64,000 bases of DNA from Thermosinus carboxydivorans Nor1 (GTDB taxonomy: Bacteria > Bacillota > Negativicutes > Sporomusales > Thermosinaceae), in NCBI RefSeq assembly GCF_000169155.1, contig NZ_AAWL01000004.1, positions 124,001-188,000 on the forward strand. Reading direction: 5' to 3'. Both the position numbers and the translations under genes were made by a program. A model generated the notes under the pieces. That model was not told the origin of the DNA. It searched no databases and was given only the letters and a program-made list of their open reading frames with translations. Of this stretch, positions 37,111 to 45,823 are shown one piece after another. How positions within the stretch are numbered: position 1 is the stretch's first letter; each line of letters begins with the position of its first letter.

Positions 37111-38637
37111 TTAGCTATTGGGGACAATGAAAACCGGGCCAGCCGATTGGCAACGCGCCAGAAAGTCCTCAAACTTATGCACTTTGACCGGCGCTGCAAA
37201 CCGCATATAGTTAGTTGCTAAAATCATTTCTCCACAATCAAGATTTTTGATTTCATTACGTTGTTGCAGAATATCTTTACGGCACATCGATTCTAGTTTG
37301 CTCCGATCGGCTTTAGATGCCAAGCCCAATATAAATAGTGTATTTAGTTGCGAAAGTACCTTATCGGCTAAAAGGCGCGGCTGCTGATCGACAACGCACA
37401 AGCCCAAATTAAATTTTCGGGCCTCGCTAACTAGCCGGGCAAAAACGTTGTTACTATTGTGTTCCTTCTTACCCAGGAAACGATGGGCTTCTTCCAACAC
37501 GATCATAATAGGTTTCAATCCAGCTCTTTGGTTATCGGGTTTTAAAGCATAATTCTGCAGCAGTTTCTTGGACAATAGGGTAGACACAGCCTGCTCCCCT
37601 ACAGGCGAAATATTTTTAAGCTCTACCAGTACAACTTTCCCTTGTTCAAGTTCCCCTAGCAGCTGGTAAATTGCCGATTGCTGATATTCCTGGATATTCA
37701 ATTCCTGTTGCAAGTTCCAGCAAATGCTCTTAATCTTGCTGATCGTGCGGGACTGAAACTTTTGTCCAGTACATCCCGCTAGCTCATCAATAATTTCCGC
37801 AACATCGTATTGAAGAAGATACTGTATCCAGTTCTCCTGCCAAACGGAATATAGTTTATATATGGCGTCAAGCTGGGGTTCGGTAAAAGTGGCACAGGCT
37901 ATAATATCTTCAGGGTCAATTTCTTGGGCATTTACGGCTAGTTTGCGCGTATGACTATCATACGGACAAGTATTATACACAACCAACCGCTCAGCCGCCT
38001 TAGGATGCTGACTCAAATCACGAAAGTATTCATTATGGACATCAAAAATCAGCATGCCATAGTTGCCATTATTAATCATCGAACTGGCCAATACTTTTAC
38101 AAGATTGCTCTTACCGGAGCCCGTCGTCCCAAAAATACCGACATGTTCTGTAATCGCTTTAGATCCATAGATGCCAACCGGGAGTTCTAACACGCCTCGG
38201 CCACTCTTTAAAAAACCCAATTCCAAATCGCCTTTCATTTCCGACAATAATGCCGCGTCGTCCGAGCTAAGCCCACGGACTTCGCAAAAAAAGTCCGGAC
38301 AGGTTTTCGGATTATGAAGATTCCCTTGGGAATCCACGTAGCAAAGTTGTTCTGCCATGCCAATTTTAACCGCATGATTGCCGCCGAGATAAAAATCTAG
38401 TTCTTCTTGGTTTTCAACCTGTCCATTCTCGTCCAACTTGCTCATTAAATAGCCAACGCCATTTAACCCTGACCAACGGGACTTCACCTTGAAATCATAG
38501 GCGCGAATATAAAAACGGTCACTGTTTTTGCCTTGCACCACTAAAATATCGCCAAAGTCAACATCCTGATTAGGAGCAACTACAAATTCCACATAAGTAC
38601 CTTTGGCATAGGTCAGCCTGCCTTTATACGTTGACAA
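37111..38637 (-). CDS. HerA-like ATP-binding protein (DUF87 helicase family)
   Basis: About 508 residues. The N-terminal HAS-barrel-like domain is followed by a FtsK/HerA-type ATPase: Walker A FGTTGSGKSN (about residue 170) and Walker B IMIVLEEAHRFLG (about 380). An arginine-finger/sensor region contains VSEARKFNLGL and VDQQPRLL. HerA proteins form hexamers that pump DNA and usually pair with a NurA nuclease; no nurA is visible here. I start at TTG 38637 because AAAGGGGG lies ideally upstream; an in-frame ATG at 38655 is the alternative. It stands alone between two terminators. Confidence 0.85.
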   Translation of the reverse strand: MSTYKGRLTYAKGTYVEFVVAPNQDVDFGDILVVQGKNSDRFYIRAYDFKVKSRWSGLNGVGYLMSKLDENGQVENQEELDFYLGGNHAVKIGMAEQLCYVDSQGNLHNPKTCPDFFCEVRGLSSDDAALLSEMKGDLELGFLKSGRGVLELPVGIYGSKAITEHVGIFGTTGSGKSNLVKVLASSMINNGNYGMLIFDVHNEYFRDLSQHPKAAERLVVYNTCPYDSHTRKLAVNAQEIDPEDIIACATFTEPQLDAIYKLYSVWQENWIQYLLQYDVAEIIDELAGCTGQKFQSRTISKIKSICWNLQQELNIQEYQQSAIYQLLGELEQGKVVLVELKNISPVGEQAVSTLLSKKLLQNYALKPDNQRAGLKPIMIVLEEAHRFLGKKEHNSNNVFARLVSEARKFNLGLCVVDQQPRLLADKVLSQLNTLFILGLASKADRSKLESMCRKDILQQRNEIKNLDCGEMILATNYMRFAAPVKVHKFEDFLARCQSAGPVFIVPNS

Positions 38638-38773
38638 TGTGCTGCCCCCTTTCATAAGAAATCGACCTAATTCTATTCTCTGCAAATTATCATTAAAAAT
38701 AACCCTGCTTCGCCTGCCAAATTTTAAAGCTTCAAGTCTAAAAACCGCTCTCCCCTGCGGTGAAACAGCCTAA

Positions 38774-38801
38774 TAAAAAAAAGGCACCTATTGCTGGTGT
38801 C
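38774..38801 (-). terminator. Terminator-like hairpin upstream of the HerA-like gene
   Basis: GACACC...GGTGCC with eight T on the minus strand. It is a second terminator some 60 bases after the rRNA-relic terminator. Confidence 0.7.
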
Positions 38802-38861
38802 ATGATGTGTAAAGTCTGACTTTTGTTCAGCCTTTAGCTTCCCCATATAACTTCACCATAT

Positions 38862-38891
38862 AAAAAGAGCACCCTGCTACAGGCGCTCTTT
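38862..38891 (-). terminator. Terminator following the 5S-like relic
   Basis: AAGAGCGCCTG...CAGGGTGCTCTT plus TTTTT lies immediately after the 5S-like sequence, as at the end of an rRNA operon. Confidence 0.82.
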
Positions 38892-38896
38892 GTTAA

Positions 38897-38992
38897 CCGG
38901 CTTCTACCTATCCCCCCCCAGGCCGTCTCCAGCCAAGTACTTTCGGCGTTTGTAGGCTTAACTTCTGTGTTCGGTATGGTAATAGGTGGATA
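38897..38992 (-). rRNA. 5S rRNA relic lacking its 5' part
   Basis: The minus strand reads CCATACCGAACACAGAAG, TTAAGC, then GCCGAAAGTACTTGGCTGGA and GGATAGGTAGAAGCCGG, the diagnostic 5S core from loop B to the 3' helix. The first 20-25 nucleotides that should pair with the 3' end are missing and are replaced by 23S-like sequence, so it is not a functional 5S gene. A terminator follows. Confidence 0.8.
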
Positions 38993-39043
38993 CTAAAATC
39001 CAATGTTAGGTTGCAGTAAAGCTCCATGGAGTCTTTCTGTCAA
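38993..39043 (-). rRNA. 23S rRNA domain V fragment (relic)
   Basis: The minus strand holds GACAGAAAGACTCCATGG, then AGCTTTACTGCAACCTAACA, close to the highly conserved GACAGAAAGACCCCATGG, AGCTTTACTGCAGCCTGA of domain V (near E. coli 2060). Changes occur at otherwise invariant positions. The fragment is joined directly to the truncated 5S, implying a large deletion within a former rRNA operon. Confidence 0.72.
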
Positions 39044-39065
39044 TTATGGCTATGAACCATGGCCA

Positions 39066-39749
39066 TTAACTATGGTCATTGCCGTTTCCGCCGTGTGCGT
39101 CATTCGGCAGAGGGAAAGGAAACTGGACATAAGTATTAGGTACTTCGCCAACTACGACATATTCAGCCACCGGCACCTGCGTATGAACACTGATACTTTT
39201 GCTAACCAAAGGAACAACAATATGAATTTGGGTAGTGGCCATGAGATAAACCATATGGCGCGTCTGATTTATACCGGCTTGTTCAAACTTGTCGACGACT
39301 TTGACCTGTACTGTACCAACGGGGATAATTGTAACAAGAATTTTAGGCCCCCAGCTTGCCAAAATTTGACTGCCTAAAACCTGACCAATGGGAATATAGA
39401 TTTTTTCTTCCGTAATAATATGTAAAGCATCTTGTACTTTTATGGTAGTATCAGCGGCCAGTTTATTAAATTCCATTGTATTGGGCTGGATCAAAACAAC
39501 GCGTCCTTTACTGTCAAAACGAACTGTTACGAGAGTTTGAGGATCAATGGTGCGACTTACTTTATCGTTGATGACGTTATTAATAGTTTGTGTTGCAATA
39601 GCTGTAGCCCTTGCTTCCGCAATCGCCATCAACGTTGGTTTCAAATGAACTTCGACCCGCCAAAATACATAGACCGCCAAGCTGAACAACAACAAACCCA
39701 CAATAGCAAACAAAGGCGCAGAAAATTTTTTCCGCACGGAGAACCTCAT
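39066..39749 (-). CDS. yunB: Sporulation protein YunB
   Basis: A 227-residue protein with one N-terminal membrane helix (about residues 12-32) followed by the YunB domain: a helix with IAEARATAIATQTINNVIND, then ITEEKIYIPIGQVLGS. In Bacillus yunB is SigE-dependent and required for efficient sporulation. I start at ATG 39749 behind GGGAGGGAG. The rRNA relic begins about 20 bases after its stop. Confidence 0.9.
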   Translation of the reverse strand: MRFSVRKKFSAPLFAIVGLLLFSLAVYVFWRVEVHLKPTLMAIAEARATAIATQTINNVINDKVSRTIDPQTLVTVRFDSKGRVVLIQPNTMEFNKLAADTTIKVQDALHIITEEKIYIPIGQVLGSQILASWGPKILVTIIPVGTVQVKVVDKFEQAGINQTRHMVYLMATTQIHIVVPLVSKSISVHTQVPVAEYVVVGEVPNTYVQFPFPLPNDAHGGNGNDHS

Positions 39750-39881
39750 TGTTCTCCCTCCCAAATAATGTTGCTTATTATTATATGCGCCAATACAGCG
39801 GCGTGCTTTCGAAATTTTCCAGTCTAATTTTTTCTAAAATGCAAAAACTAGTTTTAAACAACAACACAGGAGTAGATGGCC

Positions 39882-40247
39882 ATGGCAAACGATCATAGGA
39901 TTCTGGAACCGAAAGCCAAGAACGCCCTGGAAAAACTGAAAATTAAAGTGGCCAACGAAACGCTTGGCGGTGAAATGGAACAACAAGTAACCGCGAAAAA
40001 CTATGATAGCGTACTAAATCAAAAAAAATACGAAGTAGCTGAAGAACTAGGCCTAAAAGACAAGATAGAGCAGGTTGGCTGGGAAAACATGACCACCAAA
40101 GAAGTAGGTAAAATCGGCGGCCATATGGGCGGAAAAATTGGCGGAAATATGGTAAAAGAGTTGATCACTATGGCCGAAGCCCAAATGGCGTCTGTGGCGG
40201 ACGAAGCCGTGGATAAAAAAGCACTGCTTGACAATAACGATGAATGA
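39882..40247 (+). CDS. Small acid-soluble spore protein, SspF/alpha-beta-like
   Basis: A 121-residue protein. Residues 50-101 match the SspF pattern: YEVAEELGLKDKIEQVGWEN, then GNMVKELITMAEAQM. The N-terminal 12-30 part, AKNALEKLKIKVANETLGG, resembles the first helix of alpha/beta SASPs. A glycine-rich GKIGGHMGGKIGG lies between. SASPs coat and protect spore DNA in the forespore. It is about twice the usual length, so it may be a fused or extended form. ATG 39882 is chosen because AGGAG is 9 bases upstream; an ATG at 39876 is too close. It is divergent from yunB. Confidence 0.78.
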   Translation: MANDHRILEPKAKNALEKLKIKVANETLGGEMEQQVTAKNYDSVLNQKKYEVAEELGLKDKIEQVGWENMTTKEVGKIGGHMGGKIGGNMVKELITMAEAQMASVADEAVDKKALLDNNDE

Positions 40248-40252
40248 CATTA

Positions 40253-40291
40253 AAAATGCTAGACCGCTTATTCGCGGTCTAGCATTTTTTT
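40253..40291. terminator. Bidirectional terminator between the spore protein and pxpA
   Basis: AATGCTAGACCGC...GCGGTCTAGCATT with flanking A- and T-runs. Its core GCTAGACCG...CGGTCTAGC recurs at 45824-45857. Confidence 0.9.
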
Positions 40292-41051
40292 ACCGGCCAA
40301 AGGCTTTCAATATTATGTTTTCTTGTTCCAGTTTTGCCCGGATCGCTTTTATCATTTCAACCGCGCCCGGCGTATCGCCGTGGACGCAAATCGTTTGTGC
40401 CGAAATTGGGACAACAGTACCGTCGATGGCAGTAACCGTCTTATTTTTCACCATCGACAACACTCTGTCGGCGACGGCATTGACATCGTGGATGACGGCA
40501 CCCGCTTGCTTGCGCGGCACTAGGGTGCCCTGACTCGTATACGCCCGGTCTGCGAAGGCTTCCTCGACATATTTGACGCCTACTTTTTTGGCAGCCTCTA
40601 CCATTGCGGAATTGCCTAAGCAAACCATATAAAGGTCAGGATCAACGGCCTTAATGGCTTCCGCAATTGCAACCGCCGTGGTCACATCTTTTTCGGCAAC
40701 GTTATACAGCGCACCGTGAGGTTTAACATGTTGCAATTTAACACCTTCAGCCTTACAAAACGCCCACAAAGCGCCAATTTGGTACATAACATCGGCTTTG
40801 ATTTCTTCGATAGAAGCAGCCATAACCCGGCGCCCGAAGCCTACCAAGTCTGGAAAAGACGGATGTGCTCCGACGGCCACATCATATTTCTTCGCCAACC
40901 GCACCGTCTTAAGCATATTAATCGGATCTGAAGCGTGGAAGCCGCAGGCGACGTTAATTGATGTCACATATGGCATTGCTTCTTCATCATAGCCCAGTTT
41001 ATAAACGCCAAAGCTTTCCCCCATATCACAGTTTAAGTCAATTGTCATCAT
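40290..41051 (-). CDS. pxpA: 5-oxoprolinase subunit A (LamB/YcsF family)
   Basis: A 253-residue subunit of the prokaryotic ATP-dependent 5-oxoprolinase PxpABC, which opens 5-oxo-L-proline to L-glutamate. Family motifs are IDLNCDMGESFG at the start, SINVACGFHASDP, VAVGAHPSFPDL and HVKPHGALYN, in a TIM-like fold with metal-binding histidines. It is the last gene of the pxpB-pxpC-pxpA group and ends in the shared terminator. Confidence 0.93.
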   Translation of the reverse strand: MMTIDLNCDMGESFGVYKLGYDEEAMPYVTSINVACGFHASDPINMLKTVRLAKKYDVAVGAHPSFPDLVGFGRRVMAASIEEIKADVMYQIGALWAFCKAEGVKLQHVKPHGALYNVAEKDVTTAVAIAEAIKAVDPDLYMVCLGNSAMVEAAKKVGVKYVEEAFADRAYTSQGTLVPRKQAGAVIHDVNAVADRVLSMVKNKTVTAIDGTVVPISAQTICVHGDTPGAVEMIKAIRAKLEQENIILKAFGR

Positions 41052-41055
41052 ATCG

Positions 41056-42075
41056 CTACACCTCCGTAATTTCTACCCGATAGGTCTGCTCGCCTATCTT
41101 GACGTTAAATACCCTTGTTGGTCGGGATGCATAATCAGCCGCCCAAATAGCCTGAATCTGAGCGTAAGTCTGTTGTTCGACCCGCAGGGCCGCAACCGCT
41201 TCTTCATCGGTACAGCGGACAAACGAAACCGTATCGCCCGGTTTTGCCTGCGCCAGTTTGGGCAAATCAGGTCCGATAACCGTGCCAATCTTGGCATATC
41301 CTCCCGTTGTCTGGCGGTCGGCCATCATAACAATGGGCATCCCGTGCCCCGGCACCTGAATAGCTCCCAGACATAACGCATCGGAAACGATATCCGGTTT
41401 GCCGCTGTGTTCAATTTTTTCTCCTTCTAACCGGTATCCCATCCGGTCAGCCTCAGACGATATGGTATAAACGGCCGTGAACAGTGTATCAATTCCTTTG
41501 GTGGTAAAAAGGTCATCCTGCGGCCCCAAAAGTACGCGCAGCTGGACGTGATTGCCGTATTGGGGAATAAATTGTTCGGGGAGATGGCGCGGCACAGCGA
41601 GATACTTCCCCTCACAGCCAACCGGCAGTTGATCTCCGGTCTGCAATTGCCGGCCTTGATAGCCGCCAACACCGGCCCGCGTGTAAGTAGACCTACTACC
41701 AAGCACAATAGGTATGTCAATACCGCCATGAACGGCCAGATAAGCACGACAGCCCGTTACGGCATAATCAAAAGTCAACTCGCTCCCAGCCGGTACCCAA
41801 AAGGAAGACCAGTTGCGAATCTTTTGCCCGTTCAGCATACCTTGCATATCAGCGCCGCACACCGCCACCAGACAGTCCTGTTCAAACCGGAAGCTTCCTC
41901 CACGCAGGGTCATTTCCAATACAGCAGCATTGTCGGCATTACCGGCCAGAATATTGGCAAGCCTAAAGGCATACCGGTCCATGGCGCCGGCGACAGGCAT
42001 CCCAAAAGCCTGATACCCCCAACGTCCGTAGTCCTGTACGGTCGTAAACAGCCCGGGATTAAGAACGGTAATCAC
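41056..42075 (-). CDS. pxpC: 5-oxoprolinase subunit C (biotin-dependent carboxyltransferase-like, KipA family)
   Basis: A 339-residue subunit beginning ITVLNPGLFTTVQDYGRWGY, the family signature, with RAGVGGYQGRQL and a G-rich GHGMPIVMMADRQTTGGYAK segment. It forms the catalytic complex with PxpB. The start is GTG, overlapping the pxpB stop as GTGA. Confidence 0.92.
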   Translation of the reverse strand: MITVLNPGLFTTVQDYGRWGYQAFGMPVAGAMDRYAFRLANILAGNADNAAVLEMTLRGGSFRFEQDCLVAVCGADMQGMLNGQKIRNWSSFWVPAGSELTFDYAVTGCRAYLAVHGGIDIPIVLGSRSTYTRAGVGGYQGRQLQTGDQLPVGCEGKYLAVPRHLPEQFIPQYGNHVQLRVLLGPQDDLFTTKGIDTLFTAVYTISSEADRMGYRLEGEKIEHSGKPDIVSDALCLGAIQVPGHGMPIVMMADRQTTGGYAKIGTVIGPDLPKLAQAKPGDTVSFVRCTDEEAVAALRVEQQTYAQIQAIWAADYASRPTRVFNVKIGEQTYRVEITEV

Positions 42076-42824
42076 GACTTAATCCCTCCTTCTACCGCCA
42101 TTTCGGTAATTGTTGGTGCATAACGACCAGCCGCAACATCTTTGGCGATCGTCTCATATTCTTCGGCCGATACGGCATAGAACTTAAGATAATCACCAGC
42201 AGCAAACAAGAACGGAGTAGCCGCTTGCGGATCAAATGCTTTTACGGGCGTCCGTCCGATTAACTGCCAACCACCAGGGCTTTCTATGGGATAGAAACCT
42301 GTTTGCGTTCCTGCAATACCGACAGAACCGGCCGGTATTCTTGTCCGGGGCTTTTCCAACCGGGGTGTGGCAATACGCGGCGACATTCCGCCCAAATACG
42401 GAAATCCCGGAGTGAAGCCCAGCATATAGATAAGGTATGGAACAGAAGTATGAATCTCAATTACTTCAGCTTCTGTCAGACCGTTATGGTTAGCCACAAA
42501 CCCTATGTCCGGACCAAACTCCCCGCCATAACATACCGGAATATGAATGATGCGCGCCTTACTGTCGCCTGTTTCCGCAGTGTTTCCACTGGCAAGCAAA
42601 GCCATTGCCTGTTCGGCTACCGTTTGCCGCGTAATAATTAATGGATCAAAATAAATTAACAACGACCGATAGGTGGGTACGACTTCGATGATGCCCGGCA
42701 ATTTCTGTCCGGCAAGCTGGCGGCCAAGTTGATGCACCCGCCGGTTGATGTCGGGGTCGATGGCCTGGCCGAACTCAACGACTATAGCCTGCTCGCCAGC
42801 CGGTAGTATTCTTACCCCGTCCAT
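42072..42824 (-). CDS. pxpB: 5-oxoprolinase subunit B (KipI family)
   Basis: About 250 residues of the KipI/AHS1 domain. Motifs include FTPGFPYLGGM and PRTRIPAGSVGIAG, with GWQLIGRTP near the end. In Bacillus the homologue was first described as an inhibitor of the sporulation kinase KinA, so a second regulatory role is possible in a spore former. ATG 42824 has GGAGG 8 bases upstream. Confidence 0.92.
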   Translation of the reverse strand: MDGVRILPAGEQAIVVEFGQAIDPDINRRVHQLGRQLAGQKLPGIIEVVPTYRSLLIYFDPLIITRQTVAEQAMALLASGNTAETGDSKARIIHIPVCYGGEFGPDIGFVANHNGLTEAEVIEIHTSVPYLIYMLGFTPGFPYLGGMSPRIATPRLEKPRTRIPAGSVGIAGTQTGFYPIESPGGWQLIGRTPVKAFDPQAATPFLFAAGDYLKFYAVSAEEYETIAKDVAAGRYAPTITEMAVEGGIKS

Positions 42825-42845
42825 AGGTAGCACCTCCTCAAGAGT

Positions 42846-42874
42846 GAGGCACCATGTAAATTACATGGCGCCTC
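42846..42874. repeat. Intercistronic inverted repeat between ycsG and pxpB
   Basis: GAGGCACCATGTAA...TTACATGGCGCCTC is an almost perfect 29-base hairpin lying between two co-directional genes and lacking a T-run. It may act as an mRNA processing or stability element or a protein-binding palindrome. Confidence 0.6.
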
Positions 42875-42884
42875 CGTTCATTTT

Positions 42885-44105
42885 TTATTTATTCCAAAGT
42901 GCGGCAATACCCTGAAGCGACATGGCACCGGCATAAGCCGAGACGAGAGCAGCCAAAATTCCGAACACAAGCAGCCAGGTCGGATGCTCGTAATCGCCAA
43001 CAATCTTCTTATTACGGGCAGCAAGCAACATTGATCCAAGTGTAATCGGCAAAATAAGACCATTAAGCGAGCCGACAATGACTAATACTGTTACCGGTCT
43101 GCCCACAAACACAAAGACAAGGGTGGAAAAAACGATAAATAACATTATGAAATAGGAATTATATTTATCGACCACCTTAAACATGGACCGCAGGAAGGAA
43201 ACACTCGTGTAGGCGCAGCCAACAACAGAGGTAATGGCTGCTGACCAAAGGACGATGCCAAAGAACTTATAGCCCAAATTACCGGCGGCAATTTGGAATA
43301 CCGAAGCGGGAGGATTGTTTTTGGCCAGGGTAGCGCCGGCCGAAACGACGCCAAGAACCGCCAGGAACAAGATCACGCGCATGACACCGGTAATTAAAAT
43401 GCCGGTTACGGAACTTTTATTAACTTCCTTAAGATTCTCATGGCCAACAATGCCCGCGTCAAGCAGCCGGTGCCCGCCGGCAAAGGTAATATAGCCGCCC
43501 ACGGTACCGCCGACAAGGGTAATCATCGGCAGCAGCAGGCTGCCGTAGTCGGACGGGAAGACAGCCTTAACTACCGCCTGCCCAACCGGTGGATTAGAAA
43601 TGAGCATGACATATGCCGTAAGCAAGATCATGACAGCCCCCAGGGCTTTGGCTACCATGTCCATGGCGGCGCCGGCTTCTTTAGAAGCAAAAATCGCCAA
43701 GGCTATTATACAGGATATTATCGCCCCCGTCTGCTCTGTAACGCCAAACAGAACGTTAAAACCCATACCGCAACCGGCAATATTGCCGATGTTGAAAGCC
43801 AGACCACCCATGACAATTAACAGTGCAATAAAATGACCAAGACCGGGAAAAACCTTATTAGCCACATCCTGGCCGCGCATGCGGCTCATCGTAATGACGC
43901 GCCACACGTTCATCTGAGCCCCGATGTCAATGATAATTGACGCCAAAATGGCAAAGGCGAAGTCAGCGCGAAACTTTTCCGTAAACACCGTGGTTTGGGT
44001 CAAAAAACCCGGGCCGATAGCCGAAGTAGCCATGATAAATGCTGCCCCTAGCAATACGGACCAATTTGATTTGGAAGCCGGTTTGGTGACTACTGGTTCT
44101 GCCAT
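42885..44105 (-). CDS. NRAMP-like transporter (YcsG family), 5-oxoproline island
   Basis: A 406-residue membrane protein of about 11 helices in the NRAMP/LeuT-fold family. The N-terminal helix has SAIGPGFLTQ in place of the metal-binding DPGN of true NRAMPs, so divalent-metal transport is doubtful. Bacillus YcsG lies in the same kip/ycs cluster. The location suggests import of 5-oxoproline or a related compound, but this is inference. ATG 44105 follows GAGGAGG. Confidence 0.8.
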   Translation of the reverse strand: MAEPVVTKPASKSNWSVLLGAAFIMATSAIGPGFLTQTTVFTEKFRADFAFAILASIIIDIGAQMNVWRVITMSRMRGQDVANKVFPGLGHFIALLIVMGGLAFNIGNIAGCGMGFNVLFGVTEQTGAIISCIIALAIFASKEAGAAMDMVAKALGAVMILLTAYVMLISNPPVGQAVVKAVFPSDYGSLLLPMITLVGGTVGGYITFAGGHRLLDAGIVGHENLKEVNKSSVTGILITGVMRVILFLAVLGVVSAGATLAKNNPPASVFQIAAGNLGYKFFGIVLWSAAITSVVGCAYTSVSFLRSMFKVVDKYNSYFIMLFIVFSTLVFVFVGRPVTVLVIVGSLNGLILPITLGSMLLAARNKKIVGDYEHPTWLLVFGILAALVSAYAGAMSLQGIAALWNK

Positions 44106-44153
44106 TATATACCTCCTCAAAAACTTATCCCGTCTGTGCTTGCCTAAACAGAT

Positions 44154-44858
44154 TTACTTAATTCCCTCAGGCAATACCTGCACGGTATATTCATGCCTAA
44201 GTGCTCGGCCCAATACCGGGTCAATCATTTCCAGTTCGTATTTATCGGCAAAAATAAGCGCTTTGCCGACCGTATTAATCGTCCCGGAGAAAAAGACGCT
44301 GTTGTTCAGTTTGGTAATACCCAACTTTGTAAAAATAGGTTCCCATTCTTCCCAGCGCATGAGGGCGCCAAGCGTGGCATCCTGATAAAGAACCCGCTGG
44401 CCATCTTTTGTCGCCCAACATTTTAACTGAATTTGATCCCAGTGATCCTTTACATCCTCGTACAGCCACACTTCTTTGGCTATGATGTTGGGACAAGCCT
44501 GTTTGGATTTGGCAACGCTGAAATTTTCCAAATCCCTGTCAGTATGATCGCTGCCAACAGTAACATATGTCCTGCCGGCCTGCCACAGCAAAACATATTC
44601 GACTTCCCCAGAAGTTTTCGCTTGTTATGCACTTGAATTCGGTCCGCCCGTTGTTAAATTATAATTCGCTAAAGGATAAAGCGTAGGCGTAGTAGTCGGA
44701 GCGGGGACGCCGACCTTGGCCAATTCTTCAATATGCTCCCTTACATGTTCCTGATTGCGGCCAGCGTACCCACCGTTATAAATGTTCTCAACTACCATTC
44801 CTACTTTGTCGCAGCCACCACTTTTATAAATGACTGTCAACTCAAGCAGATTTTTCAT
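44154..44858 (-). pseudogene. DUF2848 family protein interrupted by an in-frame TAA
   Basis: Both halves are in the same frame. The first 77 residues (MKNLLELTVIYKSGG to GGPNSSA) end at TAA 44627-44625. The frame then continues QAKTSGEVEYVLL, RTYVTVGSDHTDRDLENF to EGIK, restoring a protein of about 233 residues typical of DUF2848. These proteins resemble fumarylacetoacetate-hydrolase-fold enzymes, but the substrate is unknown. The start at ATG 44858 has GGGGAGGGG. A nonsense mutation or base error is the simplest explanation. TTG 44591 could in principle restart translation, but I see no ribosome site. Confidence 0.82.
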
Positions 44859-45027
44859 TAAACCCCTCCCCAATAATACAAAAAAGTTTTGTTATAACAG
44901 GAACAAATGTATTTATACGATAATAAATGTTCCATTAATTGGTTAAAAATCCTTCTTTAACGGAAGGTATTGCAACATTTTTTGTATAATAAATAGATAA
45001 AAATTCTTAATAGGAAAGGTGATTTGT

Positions 45028-45816
45028 TTGGATTTGTCACAAATGCATCCGAAAGCCGTTAAAGCCATGATCAGGCAAAACCAGCTTGTCCAGCCAACTT
45101 CCGGTATGGCCAAAGGATACGCTCAGGCTAATCTAGTCGTTCTTCCCAAAGACCTGGCTTTTGATTTTCTCCTTTTTGCCCAGCGCAATCCCAAACCTTG
45201 CCCCATCCTCGATGTTACTGAAGTAGGTTCGCCTGAACCGGCATTGGTTGCACCCGGTTCCGATTTGCGCTATGATATCCCCAAGTACCGGGTCTATGTA
45301 AAAGGCCAGCTTGTTGAAGAAGTCCTGGATCTCGAGAGGTATTGGAATAAAGACCTTGTTGCTTTTCTGCTAGGCTGCAGTTTTACGTTTGAAACAGGAC
45401 TGTTGGATGCCGGAATACCTGTCCGACATATTGAAGAAAACTGTAATGTTCCCATGTATATTACAAATAGACAATGCATCCCGGCGGGAGTATTCCGCGG
45501 TCCCATGGTAGTCAGCATGCGCCCCATCCCGCAAGAGCAAGTAGTCAAAGCAGTGCAGGTAACATCACGATTTCCCGCCGTGCATGGCGCTCCCGTTCAT
45601 ATTGGAGATCCGGCGGCCATAGGGATTAAAGACCTTAGTACACCCGATTTTGGCGATGCTGTAACCATAAAGCCTGGAGAAGTTCCTGTATTCTGGGCGT
45701 GTGGAGTTACCCCTCAGGCCGTAGCCATGACGGTCAAGCCCGAATTAATGATTACACACGCTCCCGGACATATGTTCATTTGTGACATCCGCGACGAAGA
45801 CCTTGCCGTATTTTAA
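45028..45816 (+). CDS. YcsI / D-glutamate cyclase family protein (DUF1445, UPF0317)
   Basis: About 262 residues. Family motifs include [17 protein letters not shown] near residue 55, [20 protein letters not shown] near residue 115, and MRPIP. The late [13 protein letters not shown] closes the domain. Named as putative hydro-lyases in databases; a mammalian relative interconverts D-glutamate and 5-oxo-D-proline. Its position divergent from the ycsG-pxp genes fits such a role. I start at TTG 45028; the GTG at 45019 lies within the AAAGGTGA ribosome site. Confidence 0.87.
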   Translation: MDLSQMHPKAVKAMIRQNQLVQPTSGMAKGYAQANLVVLPKDLAFDFLLFAQRNPKPCPILDVTEVGSPEPALVAPGSDLRYDIPKYRVYVKGQLVEEVLDLERYWNKDLVAFLLGCSFTFETGLLDAGIPVRHIEENCNVPMYITNRQCIPAGVFRGPMVVSMRPIPQEQVVKAVQVTSRFPAVHGAPVHIGDPAAIGIKDLSTPDFGDAVTIKPGEVPVFWACGVTPQAVAMTVKPELMITHAPGHMFICDIRDEDLAVF

Positions 45817-45823
45817 AAATTAG

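Noticed and set aside
44625-44627. Selenocysteine or pyrrolysine recoding at the DUF2848 stop
   Set aside because: The codon is TAA, which is not used for either amino acid.
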